This document shows, one piece after another, positions 19,641 through 31,998 of a stretch of DNA of 64,000 bases. Below the pieces are notes generated by a model that worked only from the letters and a program-made list of their open reading frames with translations, was not told the origin of the DNA and did no database searches. Each line of letters opens with the position of its first letter. Positions within the stretch are counted from its first letter, which is position 1. This DNA is from Timema cristinae (Eukaryota; Arthropoda; Insecta; Phasmatodea; Timematidae), in the NCBI GenBank assembly GCA_039000515.1, contig JBCFYV010000511.1, forward strand, positions 1 to 64,000, given 5' to 3'. The position numbers and the translations under genes are program-made.

Positions 19641-20916
19641 CAGTCTCAAAAATGATTTGATAGTGGCAAAAGGTTCTTTCTTTGTGCTGTATGTATTGAT
19701 TAAAAAGAAAAAGAAGGACACGTAAATGTGGATAAGGTGAACGTTTTGTAAGTGGCAAAATAGAAAACTTTTAAGGGGATTGGACTTAGGACATTTACCA
19801 AATTTCAAACGAATATCATCTCAGGACTCTGAAATTTTGGTTAACCTTGTGAGCCATAAAATTGCTAATAAGGACACAAAGTTCAATAAAGCAATAACGG
19901 TGAAAGCTCATTTGACACTAACGTTACGGGTTTTTTTAGCAACTCATTTCCAATTTTGCAAAATCTCAAATATTCTTATGCGACCGTCGCATCTCCATCG
20001 CTGCAAACACTCCAAACAGTAGCTAAAACACATATCCACTGAGTATAGGCGAACAACTGACTTACTTTGAGCATTCCCAAAAAACCGACTGTTGTTCGGT
20101 TCCATTCAGCGCGTGTTCTCAGAGTGGTGCGCATTTGAGCATTTTACTCTGAACGAACCGAACGCGGACGAAAGAATGTTCAAGTGAATATGCACTGTTA
20201 TATATTCAAACAAATCAAGCACAAGATTAATGAGGGGGAAAAAAAGGTCTGGATAATTCGAGTATGTTCTGGAAGTGACAGTCTAGGCTTCAGCCTTTAG
20301 TGCCCTACCACGCTACATCACTTATTTGACAGGCGAGAGCCATGTGTTCAAAACGAGCGGTTCAAAACGAGCATCTAATTGGCTGGAGACGGACGTCTAG
20401 GATAACGTCGTAGAGATAATATCAGAGAGATAGTGAGTCAAAAGCTGTTTTGTATGTTGGTAGAGTGACTCTTATACTGCTGTAGTCATAACAATATACT
20501 GTGTTTTTTAAAATGAATTTCATTGAAATAAATTTTTCACCTTTATATCTGAAAAGTCAGTGGGAGTGAAATAAATCTAAAGTTGAGAAGTCATTTACAT
20601 CGCCATTCATACTATATGTCAAATATATTCAAAGATATGTATGAAACAAAGGTTGGTAATGACCTTACTACTGATAAACTTAATAATTATATAATTACCT
20701 TTTATTATCGTGTTTTTTCACTTTAAAATTTCTTCTCAAGGGTAACAGCGAATTACTATTAATCCTGACTTATTTTGATCTAAAACAATATTTTTAAAAA
20801 CTCAAAGAATGTTTGATACACTTTAAAGAATATGTACTTCCTCAGTACATCTTTTAAATACTTTGATAAGTTACATAGTTTGATAGTTACATAAATTACA
20901 AGGAAAAGGAAAAATA
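19641..20916. other. Intergenic sequence between hAT remnant and copia element
   Basis: No recognised gene. A moderately GC-rich patch at 20080-20170 (GTTCTCAGAGTGGTGCGCAT, CGAACCGAACGCGGACG) might belong to a transposon end, but no partner end was found. Confidence 0.35.
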
Positions 20917-21187
20917 TGATATAAGACAGAACAATGAACAATTAATCACTCGCCAAAGACTTGTGTGAACCTTATTCTGATATGTTAATCCTAGATCCCA
21001 TATCCAATTCTGTTTAAGTAGATCCTAGATCCTGTATCCAACTAGGTTTAAGGAGATCCTAGATCCTGTTATCATTGCTTTGTTTTATTTTGCTGTTGCC
21101 AAAAATATTCGCCGTTGACATGCTAAAAATGTATCAATATAATAATAAACTAGTTCTTGCAATATAAATATAATTTAAATATCTAAA
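20917..21187 (+). repeat. copia left LTR
   Basis: Begins TGATATAAGACAGAAC, matching TGAAATAAGATAGAAC at 24562. It contains a duplicated ~40-bp segment (CTAGATCC...TATCCAA...GTTTAAG) that the right LTR has only once. Its end is set by the primer-binding site, so the border is approximate. Confidence 0.75.
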
Positions 21188-21202
21188 AGTTATGGGCCCA
21201 GA
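21188..21202 (+). promoter_or_regulatory. Primer-binding site for initiator tRNA-Met (internal, half-tRNA type)
   Basis: AGTTATGGGCCCAGA is complementary to the anticodon stem-loop of initiator tRNA-Met. Copia elements are known to prime from a tRNA-Met half cut in that loop rather than from the 3' end. Location directly after the left LTR fits. Confidence 0.7.
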
Positions 21203-21332
21203 TATGAGCTCAAAATAAATTGAGTAACTGATTCTAAAACTGTAGTAGGTTATTGTAGTTTAAATGAAAGTATTGAGTTGTGCTTGATGATGATGAAAGT
21301 GTTATAGTTCGCGCTGCTAGTTAAAAAATGAA

Positions 21333-21926
21333 TTGATTTTCGTCATAGTGAATTTTGTAAGCTATCATATCGAGCCAATTAAAAAAGATAACTACGATAC
21401 TTGGAAGCTTCAAGCACAAGAGGTTTTGGTAAGAAGTGGGTTATGGAAATGTGTTTCTGGTCAAGAAAAATGCTCCACAACCAATGATTATGACGTAATG
21501 AAATGGAAAGAACAAGATCTCAATGCAAGGTCAGATCTAACCTTAATTATATCACCCAGTGAACTTATACATATTAAGATCTGTAAGTTTTCAAAAGATG
21601 TGTGGGTTACGTTATCAAAACTTTATCAAAGTAAAGTTACCACTAGAAAAGCCACTTTATTGAAACAATTGATCCTTCAGAAAATGAAAGAAGGTGACGA
21701 CGTACGTAATCATTTAAATAAATTCACTGACGCTGTTGGTAGGCTTGAAGAATTGGAAATCAGCATAAATCCTGATATTTTAAGTATAATGATGCTTTAT
21801 AGCTTATCTAAATCCTTTGAAAATTTTAGAGTAGCAATTGAGTCCAGTGATAACGTGCCTACCTCAGAGGACTTAAAAATCAAAATAATTGAAGATTTGA
21901 AACCACAAGCAAAAATGCAATTGTGA
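21333..21926 (+). pseudogene. copia gag polyprotein, N-terminal part
   Basis: 197 codons. YDTWKLQAQEVLVRSGLWKC and LSKLYQSKVTTRKATLLKQL are characteristic of the copia-type gag (UBN2 family) capsid. The first ~10 residues upstream of the conserved part look unrelated, so the true start was probably near the frame's SYHIEPIKKDN. It ends at a stop before the zinc knuckle. Confidence 0.8.
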
Positions 21927-22039
21927 CCTCGGACGACTCTTTTTTCAGAAAAAATCTTAACAAATAAAAGAACAAAGATTGTTCAAGTTATTTTCAAAAA
22001 CCTACCAATGTTCCCTCAACCTCTCAATTGAAATAGAAA

Positions 22040-22081
22040 TGCCACAAATGTGGACGGATCGGCCATAAGGCCGTGAACTGT
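22040..22081 (+). pseudogene. copia gag zinc knuckle
   Basis: CHKCGRIGHKAVNC, a complete CX2CX4HX4C nucleocapsid knuckle, in a short frame broken off from gag by a stop and closed soon after by TAA. Confidence 0.75.
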
Positions 22082-22199
22082 TGGAGTTAACATAAAAAAG
22101 AGGAGTCAACTCTCAAAGTGGAAGAACAGTGCCTTTTCTTCTAATTCCGGTGGGTCTGAATCTTCATCATGGTGCATTGACAGCAGATGCACTTCATAT

Positions 22200-23680
22200 G
22201 TGTGTAGACATAAAGATAGTTTTCAGGATTTTGTACAAACTCTTCATGGGACTCTTAAACTGGTCCTTGAGAATCATACAGCTTTATTATTTGTAGTGGC
22301 CTAGTTAGAATCAAAATGCAAGATTCGAACAAAATTAATTTGCCTAACAGATTGTTTGTATCAGGTCTGACCACAAACCTACTATCAGTATCCAAAGTGA
22401 CTGATAAAGGGTTCGAAGTCTTGTTCAAAAAGGAAAAAGCATGAGTGATAGGTTTTCATGGCAATACAGTATTAGAAGCTAAGAAGTAAAATGGGCTATA
22501 TTATGATGATTTTAAAGCTGTTGAAGTAATCAGTAAAGTGCATGAAGAACATGAAATAGAAAAATGGCATGGAAAACTTGCTCACGTAAATGAAGTAGAT
22601 TTAAAGTTGGCGTGCAAAAATGCAAAATTGGAAGGCTTAGATTTCAATAAGAGTGATACATTGAGTGATTGTGAGGTATGTATCAAAAGTAAATTTACCT
22701 GAGCCCCTTTCTCTGCAAGAGAAGTTACAGAAAACCTCAAAGTTTGGGAGATAGTGCATTTGGATATTTTTGGCCCTATGCGTGTCAAATCCCCTGGTGC
22801 ATCAATAATATTTGGTAATCTTTACATATGAGTAAATGCGCTACAGCCGAGTTTATTTCTTAAAACATAAAAATGACGTTCTAGAATTTTTCAAATTATA
22901 TAAAAAGGAGGTTAAAATTTTTTACAGAAAAAAAAAAAAAATTTGCAATCTGATAATGAAACCTCAGAATACTGCAACAAAAAGTTTTAGAGTTTTCTAA
23001 AAGAATGTGGAATTTAGAGCCAGCTGTATACACCACATACCTCTCAACAAAATGGCTTTTCTGAGAGGATGAATTGAACTATACTAGATAAAGCTCGATG
23101 TCTCATGTTGGAGTCAAACCTGTACCCATAATTTTGAGCTGAGGCAATTCACACAGCAAACTGCCTGCGTAATAGGTCTCCATCAAGGACCCTCAAAGGT
23201 GAAACAACTTTTCGGAAATGGGTAGGAAGAGTTCCATCGGTTCGACATCTTCATGTAATTGACAACAAAGCCTTCGTTTTGAACAAAATAATTGGCAAAG
23301 GAAAATTTTCTTCCAGGACAGATGAAGGAATTTTTGTCGGATATTCTGAAATTTCGAAAGTTTATAAAATATGGATACCCAATGAATGGAAAATCAAAAT
23401 CACAAGATATGTCAGCGTTTTGAACCAAAAAAATTCTATGACTCAAAGGAAAGAAGAGGAGACAACAGTTTAGTAATAGATGATCAACCAAATGAGGACA
23501 ACAAGGAAGTTATTAATGAGTAAAATATTGATGAAATATCAAGACCTAATAGACATCTCAGACCAAGAAGCGCAAGATCCAGATGAAAACCAAGTACACT
23601 CAAGGACAAAACGTAACATAAACTTACAATTTGGATGGATGATGTGTCAGCCTATTGTGATGTTAAAGATGTATTAGAAG
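22200..23680 (+). pseudogene. copia protease-integrase remnants
   Basis: Broken frames. The integrase zinc region reads WHGKLAHVNEVDLKLACKN and then DCEVCIKSKFT (about 22566-22700), giving the HHCC ligands. WEIVHLDIFGPMRVKSP-like text follows near 22746, with the first catalytic D of the integrase core. QNGFSERMN- and NCLRNRSPSRT-like remnants (about 23050-23190) mark the end of the core, and 23279-23473 matches the segment after integrase (GYSEISKVYKIWIPN). Multiple stops and frameshifts. Confidence 0.7.
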
Positions 23681-24544
23681 GAGGTGATAAAAAAGCATGG
23701 CAAAAAGCTATGAAAGAAGAAATAAAATCTCCCTTAATTAATTGAAAGTTGGGAAAATGTGGATCGAGAAGAAGGTGACAATATAATAGGTAGCAGAATG
23801 GTATTAAAAATAAATATACGGCCAATGGGCAGCCAGGGTACACGGCATGAAGTTACAGAAGAATCCTGGAAATATCAAAAAAATATTTATCAAAACTTTA
23901 TTGGTTCACTCATGTATCTGTCTGTGGCTACTAGGCCAGACATAACACACACAGCCAGCTTCTTAAGTCAGCACAACACCTGTTTTGAGAAAGTGCATTG
24001 GATGGCTGCCAAAGGAGTTTGGATCTACTTAAAGGGAACCAAAAATATCGCACTGGTTTTCAAGAAAACTAGCAAACCACTTATTGGGATGGCAGATTCT
24101 TATTGGGCAACTGGAGAAGATAGAAGATCTTATTCAGGATACTGTTTCCAGTTTGCATTGACTTACATCAACTGGGAATAAAGAAAAAAGGGAACTTTGG
24201 CTCTGTTTACAGTGGAAGAAGAATACATGTCAATGACAGAAGCAGCAAAAGAAGCGATACACTTAAAACAGTTATTACACGATATGGGTGTGCCTCACCA
24301 ATCAATTGAAATAATCAATGACAATTTGTATGCACAAAGTTTGACTAAGTATAACATCATAAGCTCAAAGTCCAACCATATCAGCATTAGAGAACACTTC
24401 ATTAGATAAAAAGTACAGGTTAGAGACATCATAATCAACTACAAGCCAACGGAGACTTTTGAAGCTGATGTTCTCACCAAGACATTGGCCTCTCCTAGGC
24501 ATAGTCAATTAGTATGTGCTCTTGGACTTGGACAACGAGTCTGA
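23681..24544 (+). pseudogene. copia RT stub and RNase H remnant
   Basis: KAWQKAMKEEIKS and NIIGSRMVLKINIRP give the start of the RT domain. The text then jumps near 23830 to NFIGSLMYLSVATRPDITHT of the RT/RNase H connection, so the RT catalytic core is deleted. RNase H landmarks follow in two frames: YSGYCFQF, FTVEEEYMSMTEAAKEAIHL and KSNHISIREHFIR, then FEADVLTKTLASPRHSQL near 24455, ending at a stop about 24544. Confidence 0.8.
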
Positions 24545-24561
24545 CGAGTGAGGGGGAGTGT

Positions 24562-24805
24562 TGAAATAAGATAGAACAATGAACAATTAATCACTCACCA
24601 AAGACTTGCGTGAACCTTATTCTGATATGTTAATCTTAGAACCTGTATCCAACTCAGTTTATGGAGATAAAAGATCCTGTCATAATTGTTTGTTCTATGT
24701 TGCTGTTGACAAAAATATTCGCCATTTTTATGCTTAATATGTATCAATATAGTAATAAACTAGTTCTTGCGATATAATTATTTTTACAAAAGACCTATCG
24801 GGAAA
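24562..24805 (+). repeat. copia right LTR
   Basis: Matches the left LTR through TATCAATATAGTAATAAACT near 24738, an AATAAA-containing segment likely to be the polyadenylation signal. The outer border near 24800 is uncertain and no clear target duplication was seen. Confidence 0.7.
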
Positions 24806-26273
24806 AACAGTAGTTTTAAACAAAAATCTTACTCATTCAGTGAATTTTCAGCTTTTATTTCTTTATTTACATTGTGAAAGAAACCCTGATTGTGTGATGG
24901 TTTTATTATTTTAAATAAGTGGTCTGAGGTCAGAGTTCCTGGCTACAGATTCAAGTTGTCCCGGTTCAGTGGCTACAGAATAACTTTAAAAGGTGGGCAA
25001 AGGAGGGGAAGGGGTCATACAACATATCAAGAGAAAGGAAAAAGATTTAAAAATAAAACTTGTTGGTTACCATAAGTTTCTGGTTGGCGTTGCAATGCAT
25101 TATGGGTATACAAACATTTCTTGTATCTTGTAAATTTCTGCACCATTCAAGCAGAATTTGTTCTTTATTTTCGGCAAATGTGTGAATAAAACTTGAGATG
25201 CAGTGAAGAGTGTGACTCTCTTTCTAAACTTTTATCTAAACTGATTAAATTGTTAAGAGAAGCGGCTTCTGTTATATTATTATAAATTACCTTGTGAGAG
25301 CAGTCAAAGATGAAGTAGCCTTCAAACTAGGATCGATGCTAAGAGCTACTGTCATAAAAACAGTCCTGAACCACTCTACGATTCGTGGGTCAGTGTATTT
25401 CACCATTAGCAATGATTATGAAATAGTTTAATTATTTTAAATAATATCTTAGACTCATGCATAACACTCTTCTTATATAAAACCAACTTTATAATTCATT
25501 TAGCAAAGTAGTCAGAGATACAAAACAATCTCGAAGATATTGTTAAATTGTGTTTTATTTTCAAATTTGTATGTATTATTGTGGTAGATAGGGAGACGAG
25601 CCAGACCAAATAAACCGGCCCGAATAGCTTCCTCTCTTTCCTCACCATCCATTCTCTCTAAACTCTCTAATTCTCTTCTTCCTCTCTATATCTGTATGTC
25701 CTCTAACCTTCCACAAAGTTCTTCTTGTGCAGAACCATAGATTCTTTGTCCGATCCATATCATCTTCAAGGACTTTAACTGTCATGGCAGTGTTTTTATC
25801 AATGACTACCAATTTCACTAGTATCAGAGGGAAAATCTAACGGGTCCATACTTGATCAGCTGGTGAGTCCACCAACCCGCCAAACCCCTCACTTCTCTTC
25901 TTCAATTAGATTCGGTAGGTTTTAACCTTCACCCACACAGATTATTTGTTTCTTATCTCTTTCTCGCCTTCAAAAAACGGTAGTTATAAATGGGGTCAGC
26001 GTTTGGGTAAGAGCAATCAAAAAACGCAGCCAGTTTTTTAATGAACTAATGATTTCAGTTTCAGTTCCTGGCAAAAACTAATAGTTGATGGATAAACCTT
26101 CTGATTGATTTTTTAACAAAATGATTTAGCTTATTTTTACCCCCTTATCTACCTGTTCCAATTAAACACAGTAATTGGTAATTGTATACAATAAAGTGAT
26201 GCAGTGTAATCTACATTTAAAAAGAAACTAATCACTGGGACCGCTTCTTTATCGAGATACTAAGAGAGACAGA
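24806..26273. other. Intergenic sequence, no recognised gene
   Basis: A possible solo LTR occupies 25584-25818: it starts TGTGGTAGATAGGG and ends TACCAATTTCA, followed by TAGTATCAGAGG, resembling a tRNA-Met primer site. It has a pyrimidine-rich interior. There is no coding sequence after it, so this is weak. Confidence 0.3.
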
Positions 26274-26600
26274 TCAAATAAAAACTACCATTATGTCATA
26301 GAGTCTTTTATTGACCTGTGTAGTGGAACATTGCACGTTTATATGAGATGTTCGACTGAAGTGTACATTGGAAAATGTGAGGCATATCCCGAATAGTATT
26401 CCCAGCATCAACATTTGCATTCTGCAGAGTTCTTGTGTTGTTCTCTTGGGAGTCCACATTCCCTTCATGTAGTACCACAATCTGAAGTCCCAAGGTGTGA
26501 GATCGAGAGATCATGCAAGCCATGCGGCAGACCCATTACGTTCAAACAAATTTCCTTGGATTTGGGTTTCGTTGGACAACTAAACATGATAAATATTTAC
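26274..26600 (-). pseudogene. mariner-like transposase C-terminal fragment
   Basis: Minus-strand reading gives NGSAAWLA, a stop, then SLDLTPWDFRLWYYMKGMW, which fits the conserved PxxSPDLTPxDFxLWGxLK block of mariner/IS630-type DDE transposases. The tail continues as TPKRTTQELCRMQ and NVHFSRTSHINVQ. It is short, with one stop in the block. No terminal repeats located. Confidence 0.6.
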
Positions 26601-26809
26601 GAGCAGAAGTAATGGAGTTTTTTCTGTCAGAAACTCACCAAAACTTAATATGTGAGGTTGTCAAGACTGGTTGTTGCGAAAGAAAGACAGGAGAGTCAGT
26701 GCGTGGAATGGCAATGTGTGGACGTGAATGAGAGATGTGCGAGCGTGTAACGTTTCCCGTCCCATGGATCTCTCCTCCAATATTTAGCCTGACCCACTAA
26801 ATAAATTAT

Positions 26810-27520
26810 TTTTTTATTGTGGAAGCATGCCCACAGTAATCGGATACGTCCTGGGGTGCGTGGACGTTAACGGTGCCTACTTACGCCACGTGGCGCTACA
26901 GTACATCCGACAGCGCTATGAACTATCCGTGGCTTACAAGAGAACTTGAGCGGTGAACTGTGGTTGAGTTATATGAGAAGAGTTTGAGTCAGTGTTTTGC
27001 GGTACGGATTCGTGTGTGTACGTGTGTTGGACTTGAATGCCTGGGTTGTGAAGACCCTCTGTCTCCGTGGGGAGAATTTGGAGCGAAGTTTTGTGGCAGG
27101 TGGTCTGGGTTCGACGTCTTGGTACGGGAGTTTGGTTCTCGGACTGGGTACGGTCAACCACGGACAACATCAGCGGTACTCCTTCACTGGATGCATACCC
27201 GGGGCTAGTGACCAGAGGCACTCGCGAGTGACCGACCAACTGGACACCCCTGAAGTTCCACGTGAAGTGTATGGCTACGCGCAGGACTCGCAGAGACCGA
27301 AGTGTTATATTTGTGTTCTTTTTTTCCCCCGCAAAGACGATGGTTTTTGAATATGGACTTTAGATGTCACTATTTTAGAAAGTGACTGTTGTGTTTATTG
27401 TAGAGTACGTTAGGTTTAGTTGAGATGTGCACTTTACTTAATTTTTTTTGCAGTGGCCACTCGCAGCTCCCAATATTTATATTTCCTGAAGTATGTGTCA
27501 AGTCAATAAATTGTTTTCCG
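26810..27520. other. GC-richer island of unknown nature (possible solo LTR)
   Basis: Composition rises sharply (GTGGCGCTACAGTACATCCG, CGTCCTGGGGTGCGTGG) within AT-rich flanks. It opens with TGTGGAAGCATGCCCACA and contains AATAAA at 27506. That pattern suits a solo LTR of a BEL-like or other element, but no partner LTR or target duplication was confirmed. A first exon or 5' UTR of a gene is the alternative. Overlapping frames (for example 26997-27350, plus) show no known domain. Confidence 0.3.
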
Positions 27521-29143
27521 TGATAAAATTTGTAAAGTAGTTTACTATTTATTTTAAACTAACCTATTAAGGTTTCGACTTGTATTTTCACTATTTAAAT
27601 AATTATATGGTTCACACATTCTATCCATGCTTATAACTTGAATCTATTGTTTAATGAAATTAAGACGAAGGCTTAACCAAACATTAAATTGGAAATAATT
27701 TAACCAAAATAATGTGTGAATTTAAAAATTAGATAAGGAATAATTTTGTATATAGCCTGATTTTTTATGGTGTAAGCCCTTCTGGCTTATTGAACAATAT
27801 TTGTTTTGTTAACTATTATAGCGATTATGGTTTATTTCAGTTATTTCCGTGGAAACGAACGTACATTATTGGGTCAATTGTAAGAATAATTTTATTGTTG
27901 GAGTTTTGTAAATAAGATATTAGATTTATTTTAATATATAAATAATACACGTCATATAATATTGTTAAAATTTTTTTTATAAATATAGTCCAGCAAGTAC
28001 GTAATTGGAAATGAATAAAATATTATTTTTTGACAGTATACAAATTTTCTTAAAGGCTTTAGTCAAAGTATTTAATTAAATTTAACTTAATTTTTTGATT
28101 CCAAGGCTTTGTCTCAGAATTGTAATCGTATAATTATCTTTTATTTATTCTAAACCCTAAATATAGATTGTATTATGATCGTAGCACATATCGGTGGTCA
28201 TGCAGAATAGACGTTAAGATCGTTTATCTTGTTTTGCAGATGATGGGCCGTTTCGAGCTTGAAATCTTGACTGTAGTTTTGAGTGAGTTTTTGCGTAAAT
28301 TGTTTCCTAACTGTCGCCATCCATATAATAGTCTACATTATACACAAGTCATGGTACAAATTACGAAATTAAATAGGTTTAAAGCAGCACTCTAATACCA
28401 ATCACATAGCCATTAATTTTATTTAGAGTTTAAAAAGACTAGACATTACCAACATCTTCCACGAAAAGAGTGGTCCGCAACCGGTGGGCCGTATGACCAT
28501 ATTTACATATCAGATGGACCGTATTATGGTACAACATATATTTTATAATTTTTTTAAATTGTATGAATAAAATAATAATAATAATAATAATAAGAGATGT
28601 CAAAGACTCAAAATTTCGTATATTTTCGAATAGCTAATGGCCGAGAATTTCATTAGATACTTGAATAACAAACTCTAATAGTTTAACATTAATTTCTATA
28701 TTCAATTGTGTTTGATTGATAATATAGCAGGACAGTTGGCATGAGTAAACAGGTAGTCGGTAATCTTCTATGATTAGAGTTAAATACCCTTGTTATTTGC
28801 TGTTCTAATAAAGTGTTTGTTGCTGTTCAGAATTACTCTTTGGATGTGTAGGTTTTCCGTAATATCATATTTAGTAATTTTAAAGAGGATTGAAAATTTT
28901 TATGCAGTTATTAAATTATGTTGATGCCCGAAAAGTTTTAGATGTTTTGGCGAATAAAGATGTGCATCTATTGCATTTAAAGTCAATAATGTTTTCATTA
29001 TATCGAATTGAAAGATATCTTCCAGTCAGTCCAATCTATACAACCTTACATTCAAATATCAATTTGTAGATAACACTTTTGATTTTTAGAGTTACGATAG
29101 GATGATGGTCATTGCAGAAAACCTACACATTCAAACGGCCATT
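27521..29143. other. AT-rich intergenic sequence with small repeats
   Basis: Holds the first copy of repeat E (27825-28015), an (AAT)n microsatellite at 28565-28592, and a hAT-end-like GTCCGCAACCGGTGGGCCGT at 28471. No gene recognised. Confidence 0.45.
27825..28015 (+). repeat. Dispersed repeat E, copy 1
   Basis: TGGTTTATTTCAGTTATTTC, ATTGGGTCAATTnTAAnAATAA and later landmarks match the reverse complement of about 54760-54950. Non-coding. Confidence 0.6.
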
Positions 29144-29151
29144 CTGATCAG
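29144..29151. repeat. hAT target-site duplication, left
   Basis: CTGATCAG, an 8-bp palindrome, repeated exactly at 31999-32006. Eight bases is the hAT hallmark. Confidence 0.85.
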
Positions 29152-31998
29152 TAGGGGCGGAGTTTGCTCTAAATGCCTTTTTTTATTCCTATGCTTTGAA
29201 AAGTAGGCTTTTGAGGTATAAGTTTATTTTCGATGATTGCGAAGATAATGTGATAGCTTTTAAAGGGTCTATAAATGCCTATTTCATGCTTTAGTGCCTA
29301 TTTTACAAATGGGAGCCTTAAAGTGCTTTTTTCTATCTCTCTCTTCCTCCCACCCTCTTTTCTTTCTAAATACGTGTGGCTGCCCCCTCCCCTCTCCCCA
29401 TTCAATATCACGCCTTAGGTTACACTAAGTGGATACTCGTGATAGGTAGGAAAACCCATGTGTCCAGTGGTCTGATAGGTACAGACTGGTCAGTCCGGCA
29501 ACAAAGATTTTCTTCTAGCGCACAACAGTGTCAGTTCATTCAGTGGTTGTGTATATTACGCTGTTGTTAGATGTGAATATCTGTTCACTAATATTTCTTT
29601 GTATTGGATTCAGTGTAAATTATTGAACTAGTAGAAAATGCCTAAAGAGAAATCGTGTAAAAGTGTATTATTCAAACAATTGATTGGTGGTGATAGGAAT
29701 TTCACAACAGATGGCAAAATAATTTTTTGTCAGCCATGTTCCAAGGAGGTAAGTTATTTTTTAAAGGGGAAATGAAATTATTAATCTTGAAAGTCAATGT
29801 TTTTATTAAATATATTGTCTATTGTTTAAAAGTAAATCACGATTATTTACTATTGTGCAAACTAAGTTTCATTTCTTATTGATGGATTTCAATTTTTTTT
29901 TTAAATATTTAACAAAGCGTAACATTACGATCGAAAAAAAAAAATCTTGGTTCTCTTGTTAGGTGATGCTTTGTTAATTTGTAGAATCCACATATATTAC
30001 TGGGTGAAAATTTCCATTTTAATATTTAGGTATAATACGAGAAGAAGTATCTCCTAGAACAACAAAAAAATACTGCAATACATATGAAGAATTCCGGAAA
30101 GAAAAAAATAAATCTCAACCATTTTTCCCTAAAGTTAACGATACCGATAAAACCCAAGATCAATTTTCTGCTGACTTATGCTCTGCGATGGTAGCTGCAA
30201 ATATTCCTTGGAAGAAGCTGGAGAACCCAGATTTCAATGCTTTTCTCAACAAATATACCAACATAAAGATACAAGATGAATCAACTCTGAGGAAACACTA
30301 CTTACATTCAACCTATTTATCCGTAACTTTTACAATAGCAGTTTTTCTTTCTGACATTAAAAATATTAACTAAATTGTAATTGATTTAAACTATTTACAG
30401 TAAATATTCTTTTTATTTCGTTCAAGACAGTTGAGAAAATCCGAGAAGATATTGGAGAATCATACATCTGGGCTACAATTGATGAAACCACTGACCGCTG
30501 TGGCAGATATGTTGCATTGTTTGTTGTTGGAAAAACTAACTCAACGTGTCCTGGGAAACCTCACTTGGTGGTTTCAAAGATATTTGAGGCAACCAACATC
30601 TCGACAATTGCCATAGTTGTCCTTGATGCTTCGCGTAAGTATATAATGTAATTGCACAAATATATACTGTGTTAATTTAATGATTCGCTGTGTTAGGCCT
30701 GTAAAAAATTATAATTATAAATAAGTTTATTTGTTTATATTATGGTCATATGGCCACCAGAAAACAACGACGAAAGATTCTTGTTGTTGCTGACAGACAG
30801 TGAGGCTTACATGTTAAAAGCAGCTGCGAGCTTAAAAGTATTCTACACCAAGTTAATTCACGTGACTTGTCTGGCGCATGCTGTTCATAAGGTTGCATAA
30901 AATATTAGATCACGTTTTCGAAATGTTACCGATATTATTTCCAAAGTCACGAAAGTGTTTTTGAAGGCTCCATCACGAATCTTCTCATTTAAGGCCGCCC
31001 TGACCAACAACCATGTTAACGCGTTGGGGTCCATGGCTTCATGCTGCGTTGTACTATGCAGATTACCTGGGTGACATTCAAAAGGTATTATACAATACAC
31101 TATCTTTAGGTGTGTTTCCAAATTAACATTTCTGTGAGCGATTACCACTAGCTTTATTGATTCCACCTTTCCATCCACATTATTGGATAAAAATATTAAT
31201 GGTTATACTTGTAGAACACAATATACTGAAAGAATGGTGAGTTTTTGCTATACCAACCGTTTTGCTTGTAGGTAGTCCAAACTTTTGACGAGGAACAATC
31301 TGTCGCCATTACAGAAACAAATGCTGCCATCTCCTTCTCAAGTGTCAGTGCGGATCTGGCATATGTAAAAAGCAATTTTGGAAATCTTCCTGGAGCAATT
31401 ACAGCTTTAGAGGCGTTGGATTTGCCTCTTGTGAAAGATGTAAAGATAATGTGGGAATAAAAGAAAACCTGAATCAGGCTTCTAGATCAGTTTTTAAAGC
31501 CATTGTCGACAAATTTAACAGAGTATTGCAGTGAAACCCTGGTTGTAAAGTGACGGCAAGTATTGCGGACATCTTAGAAAGGACAAACTACATATATCCC
31601 AGAAATCAAGCTTAGCCCAGCTGAGAGAACTTGTCTGAAGTTTTGCCCAATGACTTCATGTGAAGTCGAGAGAAGTTTCTCACAGTATAAAAACATTATG
31701 TCAAACAACAGAACAAAATTTACACCTGAAAATCTTGAGAAGTATTTGATAATTAATTAACTCTAATAGTAATTAATATGTTTTTATAGAAATTGTATGC
31801 TGGATTTTAAGAGTTAATAATAAAAATTTCAAGTATTTTGGTGCCTTTTTTTTTCATTACTATGCCTATTTATGAGCCTATTTTTTATTTAGTGACAATT
31901 TATTGCCTTTTTTTTAATGCCTATTTATGTTCCTATTTTTAGTGCCTATTTGCCTGCCTTTTTTAAAAAAAATTTAGTGCCTATAAATCCGCCCCCTA
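29152..31998 (+). mobile_element. hAT DNA transposon with CGGBP1-like transposase
   Basis: 2847 bp. The ends TAGGGGCGGAGTTT and (reversed) TAGGGGGCGGATTT form short terminal inverted repeats, with perfect 8-bp target duplications. Both subterminal zones (29170-29330 and 31838-31990) are rich in repeats of TGCCTATTT, AGTGCC and GCCTTTTTT, likely transposase-binding sites. The interior carries a multi-exon transposase gene with stops, so the copy is dead although its ends are well kept. Confidence 0.88.
29638..31760 (+). pseudogene. CGGBP1-like hAT transposase gene, five exons, broken
   Basis: Exon 1 (29638-29748) starts at MPKEKSCKSVLFKQL and encodes a zinc-finger start (FCQPC), ending at GAG|GTAAGT. 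Exon 2 (about 30030-30375) holds FPKVNDTDKTQDQF and AANIPWKKLENPDFNAFL. Exon 3 (30431-30634) holds ATIDETTDRCGRYVALFVVG with the first catalytic D and ends at GC|GTAAGT. Exon 4 (from 30761) continues in phase with LLLLTDSEAYML and the CLAHAVHKV motif, then has TAA at 30897 and a frameshift before TRWGPWLHAALYYADYLGDI. Exon 5 (from 31272) ends with CEVERSFSQYKNIM and the stop at 31760, after further stops near 31458 and 31476. It is related to CGGBP1-like proteins descended from hAT transposases. The family link is from motifs alone. Confidence 0.8.

Larger units (their letters stand above)
20917..24805 (+). mobile_element. Ty1/copia LTR retrotransposon, degenerate
   Basis: Two related LTRs, a primer-binding site, a gag frame, integrase pieces and an RNase H end in copia order, ended by a polypurine tract GTGAGGGGGAGTG just before the right LTR. 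Most of the RT domain is missing. Stops and frameshifts are scattered throughout, so it is inactive. Confidence 0.85.

Noticed and set aside
26934..27350. Overlapping 80-117 codon frames on both strands in the GC-rich island
   Set aside because: GC-rich composition lowers stop frequency; no motif, and several frames are open at once.
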